From positions 42,177 through 106,176 of the forward strand of contig JBGAQP010000013.1 of the NCBI GenBank assembly GCA_044220635.1: a stretch of DNA of 64,000 bases, written 5' to 3'. Shown here piece by piece: positions 25,267-32,918 of this stretch (its first letter is position 1; every line of letters starts with the position of its first letter). The translations under genes and the position numbers were made by a program. The notes beneath the pieces were generated by a model, which had not been told where the DNA came from, did not search any database, and was given only the letters and a program-made list of their open reading frames with translations. The DNA is from JBGAQP01 sp044220635. GTDB taxonomy: Bacteria; Pseudomonadota; Gammaproteobacteria; Burkholderiales; Usitatibacteraceae.

Positions 25267-26250
25267 TCAGAAGGCCGCCTCGGGCTTGCGGCGCCGGCGC
25301 CCCGCGCCCCGGCGCCCGGGCTTCAGGTTCTCCTCGGGGACAACGGGCTCGGGCTGGTGCAGCACGCGCTGGAGGTAGCCGAGCTTGCGGCTGCGCTCGA
25401 GCTTGCCCGCGAACTTCGGGAAATCGAGCCCGTAGCGGGCGCGCAGGGCCTTCGCCTGGTCGGCGATCCAGCGCCAGCGCGGCTCGAACGAGGGGTCGCG
25501 GAACGCGAAGGCGACGAGGTTGCCGTCGTCCTCGACGGGCAGGACGATCACGTTGCCCCCGAAGACCTCGCGCATCATGTTCAGGTGCGCGATGCGCTCG
25601 GGCCGCTCGCCGACGAGGTTCGCCACGAGCACGCCGTGGCGCCGGAGGGCATCGCGCACGTCCAGGTAGAACTCGCGCGTGCAGATGGAAGGCGAGAACC
25701 CCTTCGGGTCGAAAGCGTCGAGCAGGACCACGTCGTGGGATTCGCGGCACCGGGCGATGAACTGCGCCGCGTCCCCCAGCAGCACCCGCAGGCGCCCGTC
25801 GTCCGGCGGGATCAGGAACTGCTCGCGGAAGGCGAGGACGTCGGGATCGATCTCCAGGACGGTGATCCCCGCCGCCGGAAGGTGGCGGTGGCAGTACTTC
25901 GCGAGCGAGCCCCCGCCGAGGCCGAGCATCAGGATGTCGCGCGGCTGGTTCAGGAACAGCAGGAACGCCATCATCTTGCGCGTGTAGGCGAACTGCAGCG
26001 CCCAGGGGTCGTCGAGGCGCATCTCGCTCTGGATGAAGGCCGACGAGAAATGCAGCGACCGCGATCCCCCGTCGTCGAGGACGTAGGGCTTGTCGTAGGT
26101 GCCCGAGAGCACCCGCGTGACGAGCCTCTCCCGGTCGCAATCCGCGGGCTCGAGCACGCGGATGACGCCGGCGGTGTCCGCGAAGGGGCTCGGCAGCTCG
26201 AGGAACGGCGGCGGCGCGGCGCCCGCCGCGGGCTTCGCTTGCGCGATCAC
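25267..26250 (-). CDS. Spermidine-synthase-like methyltransferase-fold protein
   Basis: A 327-residue protein with a polyamine-synthase/Rossmann methyltransferase fold: ILMLGLGGGSLAKYCHRH (cofactor loop), VLEIDPDVLAFREQF and DVVLLDAFDPKG. The classic GGGDG loop reads GLGGGSL, as in many uncharacterised SpeE-like proteins. The C-terminus is strikingly basic (RRGAGRRRRK), possibly binding nucleic acid or polyphosphate. The GTG start overlaps the PPK2 stop (GTGA), so it is coupled to polyphosphate metabolism. The actual reaction is unknown. Confidence 0.82.
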   Translation of the reverse strand: MIAQAKPAAGAAPPPFLELPSPFADTAGVIRVLEPADCDRERLVTRVLSGTYDKPYVLDDGGSRSLHFSSAFIQSEMRLDDPWALQFAYTRKMMAFLLFLNQPRDILMLGLGGGSLAKYCHRHLPAAGITVLEIDPDVLAFREQFLIPPDDGRLRVLLGDAAQFIARCRESHDVVLLDAFDPKGFSPSICTREFYLDVRDALRRHGVLVANLVGERPERIAHLNMMREVFGGNVIVLPVEDDGNLVAFAFRDPSFEPRWRWIADQAKALRARYGLDFPKFAGKLERSRKLGYLQRVLHQPEPVVPEENLKPGRRGAGRRRRKPEAAF

Positions 26251-27107
26251 TTCCCGCCTTTCCCCGACTTCTTCGCGGCCGCGAGCTCGGCGCGATAGGC
26301 CTCGAGGCCGGCCCGGCCCGCGCGGCCCATGTCCTCGAGCGTCTTCTCCCAGAGCTTGCGGCGCTCGCGCAGCGCCCGCACGATCGACTCGGCCACCACG
26401 AGGTTGCGGTACCACTTCGCGTTCGCGGGCACGATGGTCCACGGCGCGTGGGGCGCGGCGGTCTTCGCGATCGCGTCCTCGTAGGCGCGGGTGTACTCGT
26501 CCCAGTGGTCGCGCTCCTTCCAGTCGTTGGGGTTGAGCTTCCAGGCCGTCTCGGCGTCCTCCTCGCGCTCGAGCAGGCGCTGCTCCTGCTCCTGCCTCGT
26601 GATGTGGAGGAAGTACTTGAGGATGATCGTGCCGTGCTCGGCGAGCAGCTCCTCGAAGTCGCGGATGTGGCCGAAGCGCTCCTTCCAGAGCCGCTTGGGC
26701 GCGAGGCCGTGCACGCGCACCACGAGCACGTCCTCGTAGTGCGAGCGGTTGAAGATCGAGAACTCCCCCTGCCGCGGCGCGTGCCGGTGCACCCGCCACA
26801 GGAAGTCGTGCTGGCGCTCCTCCGGAGTCGGCACGCCGAAGGAGCTCACGGTCACGCCGCGCGGGTTGAGGCAGCCCACGACGTGCTTGATGGTGCCGTC
26901 CTTGCCCGCGCCGTCGCGCCCCTGCAGGACCACGAGGACGCTGGTGACCTTGGCGCCGTACATCGCGTCCTGCAGCTCGAAGAGCTCGCGGCCCAGGGTG
27001 GCGAAGCGCTTCTCGGCCTTCGCCCGGGTCATGCCCTTGGGCGGGTCGGCGCTGAGGGACTCGAGGCGGACCTTGCGGCCGGCGCGGTCGAAGACGGTTC
27101 GGGGCAT
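26247..27107 (-). CDS. ppk2: Polyphosphate kinase 2 (PPK2) family protein
   Basis: Transfers phosphate between inorganic polyphosphate and nucleotides. A single 286-residue PPK2 domain: Walker A GRDGAGKDGTIK (about 65-76), SFGVPTPEE, HAPRQGEFSIFNRSHYEDV carrying the catalytic region, and the lid residues after FLHITRQEQEQRL. A one-domain protein of this length fits the AMP/ADP-phosphorylating classes; the class is inferred. It overlaps the spermidine-synthase-like gene. Confidence 0.93.
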   Translation of the reverse strand: MPRTVFDRAGRKVRLESLSADPPKGMTRAKAEKRFATLGRELFELQDAMYGAKVTSVLVVLQGRDGAGKDGTIKHVVGCLNPRGVTVSSFGVPTPEERQHDFLWRVHRHAPRQGEFSIFNRSHYEDVLVVRVHGLAPKRLWKERFGHIRDFEELLAEHGTIILKYFLHITRQEQEQRLLEREEDAETAWKLNPNDWKERDHWDEYTRAYEDAIAKTAAPHAPWTIVPANAKWYRNLVVAESIVRALRERRKLWEKTLEDMGRAGRAGLEAYRAELAAAKKSGKGGK

Positions 27108-27151
27108 GGGCGGGTCCTTCGCGGGGCGATTCGTGGTGGGCGGAAGTCGCG

Positions 27152-27157
27152 ATTATC
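27152..27157 (-). promoter_or_regulatory. -10-like GATAAT upstream of ppk2
   Basis: On the minus strand GATAAT sits inside the near-palindrome CGCGATAATCGCG, about 45 bp upstream of the ppk2 start. No clear -35 was found. Confidence 0.35.
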
Positions 27158-27197
27158 GCGCATGGCGCGGGCCCTCGCCCGTGCGGGCGCCCCGGGC

Positions 27198-27203
27198 TAT
27201 GCT
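27198..27203 (+). promoter_or_regulatory. -10-like TATGCT before the isochorismatase-family gene
   Basis: TATGCT lies 25 bp before the chosen ATG at 27229; transcription would begin near 27210. Supported only by hexamer similarity and spacing. Confidence 0.3.
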
Positions 27204-27228
27204 TGCCGCTGCCGATGAAGGATGCCGC

Positions 27229-27789
27229 ATGAATCCCCCCCTCGACGCCTCGCGCTCGATCCTCGTGCTCGTCGACTACCAGGCGAGGCTCCTGCCCGCG
27301 ATCCATCGCGGCGAGGAGGTCCTCGGCGAGGCCTTGCGGCTCGCCGACGTCGCCCGCGAGCTCGGAATCCGCGTCGTGGGCACGGAGCAGAACCCGCAAG
27401 GGCTCGGCCCGAACGCGGAGGCGATCCGCGGCCGCTGCGAGGCCACGCTCGCGAAAATGCATTTCGACGGCTGCGAGGACGGACTGGCGGGGATGCTGCG
27501 CGCCCCGGGCCGTCTGGCGCCTTCCGATGTCGTGGTCGCGGGCTGCGAGACCCACGTCTGCCTGATGCAGACGGCCCTGGGCTTGCTGCGCGCGGGGTAT
27601 CGCACCTGGGTGGCGGCCAATGCCTGCGGCTCCCGGCATCCCGGGGACCACGCGCTCGCCCTCGAGCGCCTGCGCGGCGAGGGCGCGGTGCCCGCGAGCG
27701 TCGAGATGGTCGCTTTCGAGTGGCTGCGCAGTTGCGAGCACGCGCGCTTCCGGGGCGTGCTCGAGATCCTGAAGAGGCCCCGTTCCTGA
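27229..27789 (+). CDS. Isochorismatase-family cysteine hydrolase
   Basis: A 186-residue hydrolase with the family triad: Asp in LVLVDYQ (near residue 16), Lys in LAKMHFD (near 81) and Cys in AGCETHVCLMQ (near 108). The family hydrolyses ureido, amide or vinyl-ether bonds; this short YcaC-like form has no established substrate. An upstream in-frame ATG at 27199 would add ten residues, but the 27229 start has the better ribosome site (GAAGGATG). It converges with the TIR-like gene, 25 bp apart. Confidence 0.88.
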   Translation: MNPPLDASRSILVLVDYQARLLPAIHRGEEVLGEALRLADVARELGIRVVGTEQNPQGLGPNAEAIRGRCEATLAKMHFDGCEDGLAGMLRAPGRLAPSDVVVAGCETHVCLMQTALGLLRAGYRTWVAANACGSRHPGDHALALERLRGEGAVPASVEMVAFEWLRSCEHARFRGVLEILKRPRS

Positions 27790-27814
27790 GGCGGCGCGCC
27801 GGGGCGGGAGCGGG

Positions 27815-28258
27815 CTACTCCGGCCTTCCCGCCCGGCGGATCGAATCGAGGGTGAAGGACATCGCCCAGCGGGCGCCAGCCTCGATCAAGGCGGGGGGCG
27901 TCGCGTTGGCCGAGTCCACCTTGACGGCCACGATCTCCTTGCCGAGCGCGAACGCGTGGCCGATCTCCCAGGCGACCCAGGGGCAAGCGTGGGTGTGCGT
28001 GCCCACGAGGCACAGGAAGATGTCGGCCGCGTCGATCTTCGCGGCGACCGAGCGCTTGAGCAGCGCCTCGTCCAGGCCCCCGGGGGAAAAGCCGGTCGAG
28101 GAGTCGCTGAAGTCGAGCTCGAACTCGCGGTTCGCGTTCCACGCCTCCAGCAGCCGCCGGTAGAGGCGGTCGTTGTCGTGGTCGTAGCTCACGAACATGC
28201 GCGTCGCGCCCGTCCGGGCGATCTCGAGCCGCGCCGCCACCCTACCAGGGGTAGGCAT
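27815..28258 (-). CDS. TIR-like (ThsB/DUF1863, MTH538-type) domain protein
   Basis: A 147-residue single-domain protein. The TIR-like fold begins at MFVSYDHDNDRLY (residues 21-33); LCLVGTHTHACPWVAWEIG (83-101) is the diagnostic strand-loop-helix, with Glu98 where TIR enzymes carry the catalytic glutamate. Relatives include ThsB of Thoeris anti-phage systems, which makes an NAD-derived signal. Its ATG overlaps the 3' end of the HNH gene by 17 bp, so the pair is an operon. No ThsA-like effector is adjacent. A later ATG (28198) is possible, but the first has the better ribosome site. Confidence 0.82.
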   Translation of the reverse strand: MPTPGRVAARLEIARTGATRMFVSYDHDNDRLYRRLLEAWNANREFELDFSDSSTGFSPGGLDEALLKRSVAAKIDAADIFLCLVGTHTHACPWVAWEIGHAFALGKEIVAVKVDSANATPPALIEAGARWAMSFTLDSIRRAGRPE

Positions 28259-28604
28259 CGCCCTTCAGCCGGTTGATTTCCCACTGGAGCGGGCGGAGGT
28301 TCGCGCCATCGTCCTTGCCGCCCTTCGAGACGGGCAGGACGTGGTCGATCTCCCAGCCGAACCGCGACTTCGTGTTGCCGTGGTCCAGGAAACGGATCGT
28401 CGACCCGCAGATGTCGCAGCGCCACTCGTCCGGGTCCCGCCCGGGGATGAGATGGCCCTTGTCCCAGACGGCCCGGACCACGGAGGCCGGGAACGGGGCT
28501 CCCTCGCAGTTGGTGCCCGGCTTCCGGGCCGGGAGTTCGGTCTCGGCGCCCGACGGGCGATCGGCGACCGGGTAGAGATCGTTCAGGGGGTTGCCGGCGG
28601 TCAT
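28242..28604 (-). CDS. Small HNH endonuclease-like protein
   Basis: A 120-residue protein. After a non-conserved N-terminus, residues 43-116 carry the fold: AVWDKGHLIPG, CDIC (zinc-type pair at 63-66), GWEIDHVLPVSKGG (Asp87-His88) and NLRPLQWEINRLKGD (Asn102, Asn111, Lys114), a complete HNH motif. The ATG at 28604 is preceded by GAGGACAAGG; earlier in-frame codons lack conservation. Single-domain HNH proteins of this kind are common and usually uncharacterised. Overlap with the TIR-like gene suggests a joint function, possibly defence; that is inference. Confidence 0.85.
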   Translation of the reverse strand: MTAGNPLNDLYPVADRPSGAETELPARKPGTNCEGAPFPASVVRAVWDKGHLIPGRDPDEWRCDICGSTIRFLDHGNTKSRFGWEIDHVLPVSKGGKDDGANLRPLQWEINRLKGDAYPW

Positions 28605-28705
28605 GTCCTTGTCCTCAGGCTTTGGCCGCGCCACTCTTCGACTGCCTCGGTACTTCCGCCCGGCCGGTGCGCTTCGGCGGGGCGAGGCGGTTGGCGACAC
28701 GGCCC

Positions 28706-28742
28706 ATTATTGCTCCGCCAATTAACATTCGCAATACTGTAG
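28706..28742 (+). promoter_or_regulatory. AT-rich patch, probable promoter region of the 52-residue peptide gene
   Basis: This short stretch is conspicuously AT-rich for this DNA and lies between the divergent HNH and peptide genes. A loose -35/-10 pair can be read rightward (TTGCTC, 16 bp, CAATAC). Boundaries and direction are uncertain. Confidence 0.35.
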
Positions 28743-28794
28743 GACGGGAGCGCCATGGGGGCCTCCCGCAACGCATCAACCTTGGAGAGATGAC

Positions 28795-28953
28795 ATGGAC
28801 AAGACCACGATCGCGAACGCTTCTTCCGCCGAACTGGCCCTGGAAATCGGCGCCCCGGAACTCGCGCAGGACGCGGGCCGGAACGAGGTCCGCCCGCTGG
28901 GCGACTGGGAACTGGTGCTGGTCGGGGGGGGAGACAACGTCCCCAACTGGTGA
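28795..28953 (+). CDS. 52-residue peptide with double-glycine-type leader
   Basis: A small gene with a strong Shine-Dalgarno (GGAGAG, 5 bp before the ATG). The acidic N-terminal part is leader-like. Residues 35-46 read LGDWELVLVGGG, matching the bacteriocin/peptide-pheromone leader pattern LSxxELxxIxGG at Leu35, Glu39, Leu40, Val43, Gly45 and Gly46. Cleavage after Gly46 would release a hexapeptide, DNVPNW. No C39-peptidase transporter or modifying enzyme is in the window. A strong hairpin follows the stop. It may be a RiPP precursor or signal peptide; this is inferred from the motif only. Confidence 0.6.
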   Translation: MDKTTIANASSAELALEIGAPELAQDAGRNEVRPLGDWELVLVGGGDNVPNW

Positions 28954-28985
28954 GTCGGGCGGCTCGGCGGCCCGGCACGAATCCC

Positions 28986-29015
28986 CGCGGCGGACGATCC
29001 CGCGCGTCCGCCGCG
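28986..29015. terminator. 11 bp hairpin between convergent peptide and LuxR-type genes
   Basis: CGCGGCGGACG (28986-28996) pairs perfectly with CGTCCGCCGCG (29005-29015) around an 8-base loop. No clear U-tract follows, so it is a hairpin that may end or protect the peptide mRNA and the opposing luxR-type mRNA, rather than a textbook terminator. Confidence 0.5.
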
Positions 29016-29046
29016 ACTTCCTACCGGGTCACCAACGCCGGAAGCG

Positions 29047-30006
29047 CTACCGGGCCGTGGCGACGGCCTCGAGGTACGAACCCAGGCGCCGCGCGTCCAT
29101 GGACGGGGGCTTCGGGAGGGTTGCGTCCCGGTAAAGGGGCCGCTCGCCCATGGCCTGGAGGTGCTGGCGGGAAGCCTCGGCCTCGGCCCAGAGGGCGTGG
29201 GCCGTTCCCCTCGCCCGCTCCCGGTCCTTCTGCGCCAGGTAGGCGTGGTACAGGCACGCCATGGCCACTTGCCGGACGGGCGGTGCCGCCGTGGCCTCGG
29301 CGGCCAGGTGGTAGAGCGAGGCCATCGCGGGGCCCGGGCTCGTGCCGAGCGCATCGCGCAGCGAGTGCACGAGCGTGTACTCGTTCTTGGTGATCCCCGC
29401 CACTCCCTTCTTCTTCCGGGCGAACTCCTTGATCAGGCCGTCGGCCTCCTCGGTACGGCCTCCCAGCAGCAGCAAGGCGACCAGCAGGACCGCATCGGAG
29501 GGAGCGTCGGCGAGCAGCCGCGCCCCGGCCCCGGACTCGTGCAGCTTCGCCCCGTAGCCGAAGTCCCCCTTGAGGAGCGACTCCCAGAGCTGGCGGGACT
29601 GGCGCCGGCGGGCCTCGGTTCGCGCGTCGGGCTTGCCGCCCTTGAGGCGCGTCGCGACTTCCCAGACCCGGCCGTAGGCGCCGAGCAGGAGGTTCATGGC
29701 GCCCAGGGCGACGAAGAGGTTGGTGCGCAGCGCGAGGTCGCCGAGCGACTCGTCCATGGGCGGGCTCACGACGGAGCCCGTGAGCGGCCCGGCCTGGCCG
29801 ACTTTCGGCCGGGACTGGTCGAAGTACCAGATCACGGCATTGGTCTTGTTCGGCACGCCGAGCTTGCGGTAGAGCTCGTGCAGGTAGACGCGCATCGTGC
29901 CCTCGCGGTAGCCGAGGCTCTTGGCGATCGCCTTGCTCGAGGCGCCCTGGGCGAGCAGCTCGAGCATCTCCCGGTCCCGGTTGTTGATATCGACGGTTCG
30001 TTTCAC
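29047..30006 (-). CDS. LuxR-type HTH regulator with C-terminal helical (TPR-like) region
   Basis: A 319-residue protein. The LuxR/GerE-type HTH is at the extreme N-terminus (about 5-60: LNRD-type start, ELLAQGASSKAIAKSLGYREG, then VYLHELYRKLGVPNKT), the reverse of the usual order. The remainder is helical and leucine/alanine-rich, suggesting TPR-like packing. The GTG start overlaps the HD-GYP gene stop (GTGA); longer upstream frames run antisense-like through that gene and are rejected. It is probably the transcriptional output of the adjacent signalling genes. Confidence 0.8.
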   Translation of the reverse strand: MKRTVDINNRDREMLELLAQGASSKAIAKSLGYREGTMRVYLHELYRKLGVPNKTNAVIWYFDQSRPKVGQAGPLTGSVVSPPMDESLGDLALRTNLFVALGAMNLLLGAYGRVWEVATRLKGGKPDARTEARRRQSRQLWESLLKGDFGYGAKLHESGAGARLLADAPSDAVLLVALLLLGGRTEEADGLIKEFARKKKGVAGITKNEYTLVHSLRDALGTSPGPAMASLYHLAAEATAAPPVRQVAMACLYHAYLAQKDRERARGTAHALWAEAEASRQHLQAMGERPLYRDATLPKPPSMDARRLGSYLEAVATAR

Positions 30007-31778
30007 AGGAATCCTCGCTCCTCTTGCAATGAAAGTATCAGCTCCTGGCAGCCCTCGAGCCCGATCTCCGCGGACGGGTCGAGGCCGTGGTTCTCGGTCT
30101 CGCTGAGGAGCAGGCGCTCGAAATCGGCGACCAGTGCCGGATCGAACTGCGTGCCAGCCCCCTCGCGCAGAACCTCGAGGGCATCGCTCATGCTCATGGC
30201 GCGGCGCCCGCCGAGGCCGCAGACGGCCTCGTCGTAGGCGTCGGCGATCGCGCACATCCGGGCCGGCAACGGGATGAAGCGGCCGCCGACGCGCTCGGGA
30301 TGGCCCGTGCCGTCCCACCGGGCGTGATGGTACTGCGCGATCTCCCGCGCGAGCAGGATGCGCGGATGGTGGTCGTCGCGGAGGATCTCGGCCCCCGCGT
30401 CGGTGTGCCGCAGGTAGAGGCGGCGCTCGACCTCGTTGAGCGCGGCCTGCTTGGCGAGGATGCCCTCGGGCACCGAGGTCAGCCCGATGTCGTGGAGCTC
30501 CGAGGCGAGGCCGATCTCGAGGGCCCGCAGCGGCGGCTCGCCGTGGGCGGCCGCGAGCGCCCCGGTCAGGGCGCCGACGCGCACGCCGTGCCAGCCCGTC
30601 GGGTCCATCCGCAACGCGGCACCGACCGCGAGGCGCCGCAACGCCTCCCAGCCCGGCGGCGCGTCGGGCGGCTGCAGCTGGGAGACCAGGCGGGCCTTGT
30701 GCTGCTCCTGGCGCCGCGCCTCGACCGCGAAGCTCACGTCGCAAAGCCCGGAGAGCTCGACGTGCTGCCGGGCGCGGTCGATCGCGAATCCGTAGACGTG
30801 GTCGGAGAGCTCGTTGAGGCGCAGGAGCGCGCGTTCGGCCGAGCCGGAGGCTTCCTCCGCCTGGATCACGCAAACCAGCGTGTCGCGCAGCGCGGCGGGC
30901 ATCTGCCGCGCCTGGCCGAGCGCCTTGTCCAGGCGCGTCAGCGCGACGTCGACGTGGCCCGTGGCGAGCTCGTAGGCCGCGCGCGTCGTGGCCGCCGCGA
31001 TGGTCGCGCGCGACGATCCCGCTTCGGCCGCGAGCCGGGTGGCTTCCTCGACGTGCGTGCGCGCCTCCTCCACCCGCCTGGCGGCGATCAGCAGGCGGGC
31101 CATGTTCCGGCACAGCAGGATGGCCCCGTGCGGATCGCGGGAAACGAACGCGGGCGAGAGCTCCTCGAGCGCCCTCGTGCCGAAACGCAGGCCTTCGCCG
31201 ACCTCGCCGAGGTGATAGAGGCTGTTGGACAGGTTGCAGCAGGCCGTGAACCGGCTGAAGACCGGCCCGGCGACCGGCTCGAGCGCCCCGAGGGCGCGGT
31301 GGTACGCGCGCGCCGCCATCTCGTGATTGCCGGTCACGGCGACCGTGAGCCCGATGTTGCTCCAGACCGCGCCGATCTCGGCGTGGTTGCGCTCGGCGCT
31401 CACGAGGCGAAGGGACCGGATGTGGTGCTCGAGCCCCCCGGCCACGTCCGCGGTGTCCGCCGAAAGCAGGCCGCAGGCGTTCGAGGCGCGCCGGACCAGC
31501 ACGGAATCGTCCGCGAATCCGGCCTGGACCAGCGCCGCGCGGGCGAGCGGCAGCGCTTCGCCCGAACGCCCGTTGGCGTACATGTGCCGGCAGACGGCGA
31601 GCGCGGCCTCGATCGTCGGGGCCGCCTCGTTCGCGGGCAGCGCGCCCTGCAGGCTCCCGACCAGGGGCGCCAGGGCCTCGCGCAGCTCATGGCGACCGAG
31701 CTGCGGCAGGCGCGGCTCGAGGTCCTTCAGCGAATCCGCCAGCGGCGGACGGGCCCGGGTGGTGGGGGTGGAAGTCAC
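30003..31778 (-). CDS. TPR-repeat protein with variant HD-GYP domain
   Basis: A 591-residue cytosolic protein. Residues about 40-330 form TPR-like helical pairs (for example NHEMAARAYHRALGAL and LSNSLYHLGEVGEGLRFG). The C-terminal domain (about 370-560) is HD-GYP: the HD dyad is His429-Asp430 (SELHDIGLTSVP), and the signature reads HHARWDGTGHP instead of HHExxDGxGYP. The Glu-to-Ala and Tyr-to-His changes may alter metal binding or specificity, so c-di-GMP hydrolysis is not assured. Its stop overlaps the LuxR-type gene by four bases. Confidence 0.87.
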   Translation of the reverse strand: MTSTPTTRARPPLADSLKDLEPRLPQLGRHELREALAPLVGSLQGALPANEAAPTIEAALAVCRHMYANGRSGEALPLARAALVQAGFADDSVLVRRASNACGLLSADTADVAGGLEHHIRSLRLVSAERNHAEIGAVWSNIGLTVAVTGNHEMAARAYHRALGALEPVAGPVFSRFTACCNLSNSLYHLGEVGEGLRFGTRALEELSPAFVSRDPHGAILLCRNMARLLIAARRVEEARTHVEEATRLAAEAGSSRATIAAATTRAAYELATGHVDVALTRLDKALGQARQMPAALRDTLVCVIQAEEASGSAERALLRLNELSDHVYGFAIDRARQHVELSGLCDVSFAVEARRQEQHKARLVSQLQPPDAPPGWEALRRLAVGAALRMDPTGWHGVRVGALTGALAAAHGEPPLRALEIGLASELHDIGLTSVPEGILAKQAALNEVERRLYLRHTDAGAEILRDDHHPRILLAREIAQYHHARWDGTGHPERVGGRFIPLPARMCAIADAYDEAVCGLGGRRAMSMSDALEVLREGAGTQFDPALVADFERLLLSETENHGLDPSAEIGLEGCQELILSLQEERGFL

Positions 31779-31877
31779 CTTCGCGGATGGGGTTTCGTCG
31801 GGTCGTTGGGGCGGATTGTACGTCCGGGGACGCCCCCCGTGTTGCTTTTGTTAGGCCCTGGACGGCCTCCGGACCCC

Positions 31878-32480
31878 TCAGGACGGGCCGTGGAGGACCC
31901 GATGGGCGCGCAGCTGCAGCCCCGAGATCGACAACAACTGTTCCTCGGTCCGCAACGCCCCGGGATCGCCGATCCCGGCCCGGACGGCGTCGGTGACCAG
32001 GATCTCCGAGGCGCGGGCGATGTCCTCGCCGAGCTTGTGGGCGACGTTGACCGGGTCGCCGAAGGCGTCCCGGCCCGGGATCAGGAGCAGCCGGCCGAAG
32101 TCGATGCCGATGCCGACGGTCAGGGCGGGGCCCGCGGCCGGGTCCGACCGCGCGGCGGCGATCGCGTCGTTGATCGCCACCGCGGCCTCGACGGCCTGCC
32201 GAGGTCGCTCGAACACCGCGAGGATGTTGTCCGCCTCGCACTTCAGGACTTCGCCCCCGCGCTCGCGGATGAGCGGGATCGCGAGGTTCTGCGCCCGCCG
32301 GATCTGGCAAAGGTGCGCGAGGATGCCGTTGCGGCGCACCGACAGCGAGAACTCGCTCATGTCGAGGGCGAGGACGGCGCGCTCGACCTCGAAGGCCTCG
32401 CGGATGCGCCGCTCCCGCGCCGCGCGCTCCTCCGGCGGGCAGCTCGCCAGATCGTCGATCAGCGAATAGAAGGATTCCAC
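31878..32480 (-). CDS. Class III adenylate/guanylate cyclase-like protein
   Basis: A 200-residue protein that is mostly one class III nucleotidyl cyclase domain. The first metal aspartate is in LALDMSEFS, and the second lies in KCEADNILAVF, where the usual GD reads AD. The transition-state region DPVNVAHKLGED keeps Asn but has Lys for the usual Arg. Activity is therefore plausible but not certain. GTG 32480 is chosen because it follows the thioesterase stop by 20 bp with GGTGGGG upstream. It belongs to the left-reading signalling run ending at 29047. Confidence 0.78.
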   Translation of the reverse strand: MESFYSLIDDLASCPPEERAARERRIREAFEVERAVLALDMSEFSLSVRRNGILAHLCQIRRAQNLAIPLIRERGGEVLKCEADNILAVFERPRQAVEAAVAINDAIAAARSDPAAGPALTVGIGIDFGRLLLIPGRDAFGDPVNVAHKLGEDIARASEILVTDAVRAGIGDPGALRTEEQLLSISGLQLRAHRVLHGPS

Positions 32481-32500
32481 GGCCCCACCGGTCCCGTTGA

Positions 32501-32911
32501 CTATCCCGCCGAAGCGTCCACGGCCACAACCGCGAGCGTGCAGCGCGAGACGCACACGAGCTTCTCCTGCTCGTCGGCGATCCGCACCTCCCACACCTGC
32601 GTGCGCCGGCCGACGTGCACGGGCGTGGCGGTTGCCGTCACCACGCCATCGCGCTTCGCGCGCAGGTGGTTCGCGTTGATCTCGACGCCCACGACGCGCT
32701 CCTTCGCGGGGTCGACCTGCAGCCAGGCGCCGGTGGAGGCCACGGTTTCCGCGAGCGCGAGGGACGCCCCGCCGTGGAGCAGGCCGAAGGGCTGGTGCAC
32801 GCGGGGCCCCACGGGCATGCGAGCGACGACGCGCTCGCGCGTCGCCTCGACGATCTCGATCCCGAGGGTCGAGAGGAGCGTTTCTTCCTGGAGGCCCTTG
32901 AAGGCGGTCAT
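32501..32911 (-). CDS. PaaI/YdiI-type hotdog thioesterase
   Basis: A 136-residue acyl-CoA thioesterase of the hotdog fold. Conserved features are HQPFGLLHGGASLALAET (catalytic helix, about 41-58) and VGVEINANHLRAKRDG. Small size and the GGxS motif fit PaaI/YdiI enzymes acting on aryl- or acyl-CoA. The ATG is well placed. The cyclase gene follows after 20 bp on the same strand; whether this reflects function or simple proximity is unclear. Confidence 0.88.
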   Translation of the reverse strand: MTAFKGLQEETLLSTLGIEIVEATRERVVARMPVGPRVHQPFGLLHGGASLALAETVASTGAWLQVDPAKERVVGVEINANHLRAKRDGVVTATATPVHVGRRTQVWEVRIADEQEKLVCVSRCTLAVVAVDASAG

Positions 32912-32918
32912 GGTCGGC

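Noticed and set aside
30007..31113. N-terminal extension of the LuxR-type protein to 688 residues
   Set aside because: The extra sequence is an alternative-frame reading of the HD-GYP gene. A GTG overlapping that gene's stop explains the real start.
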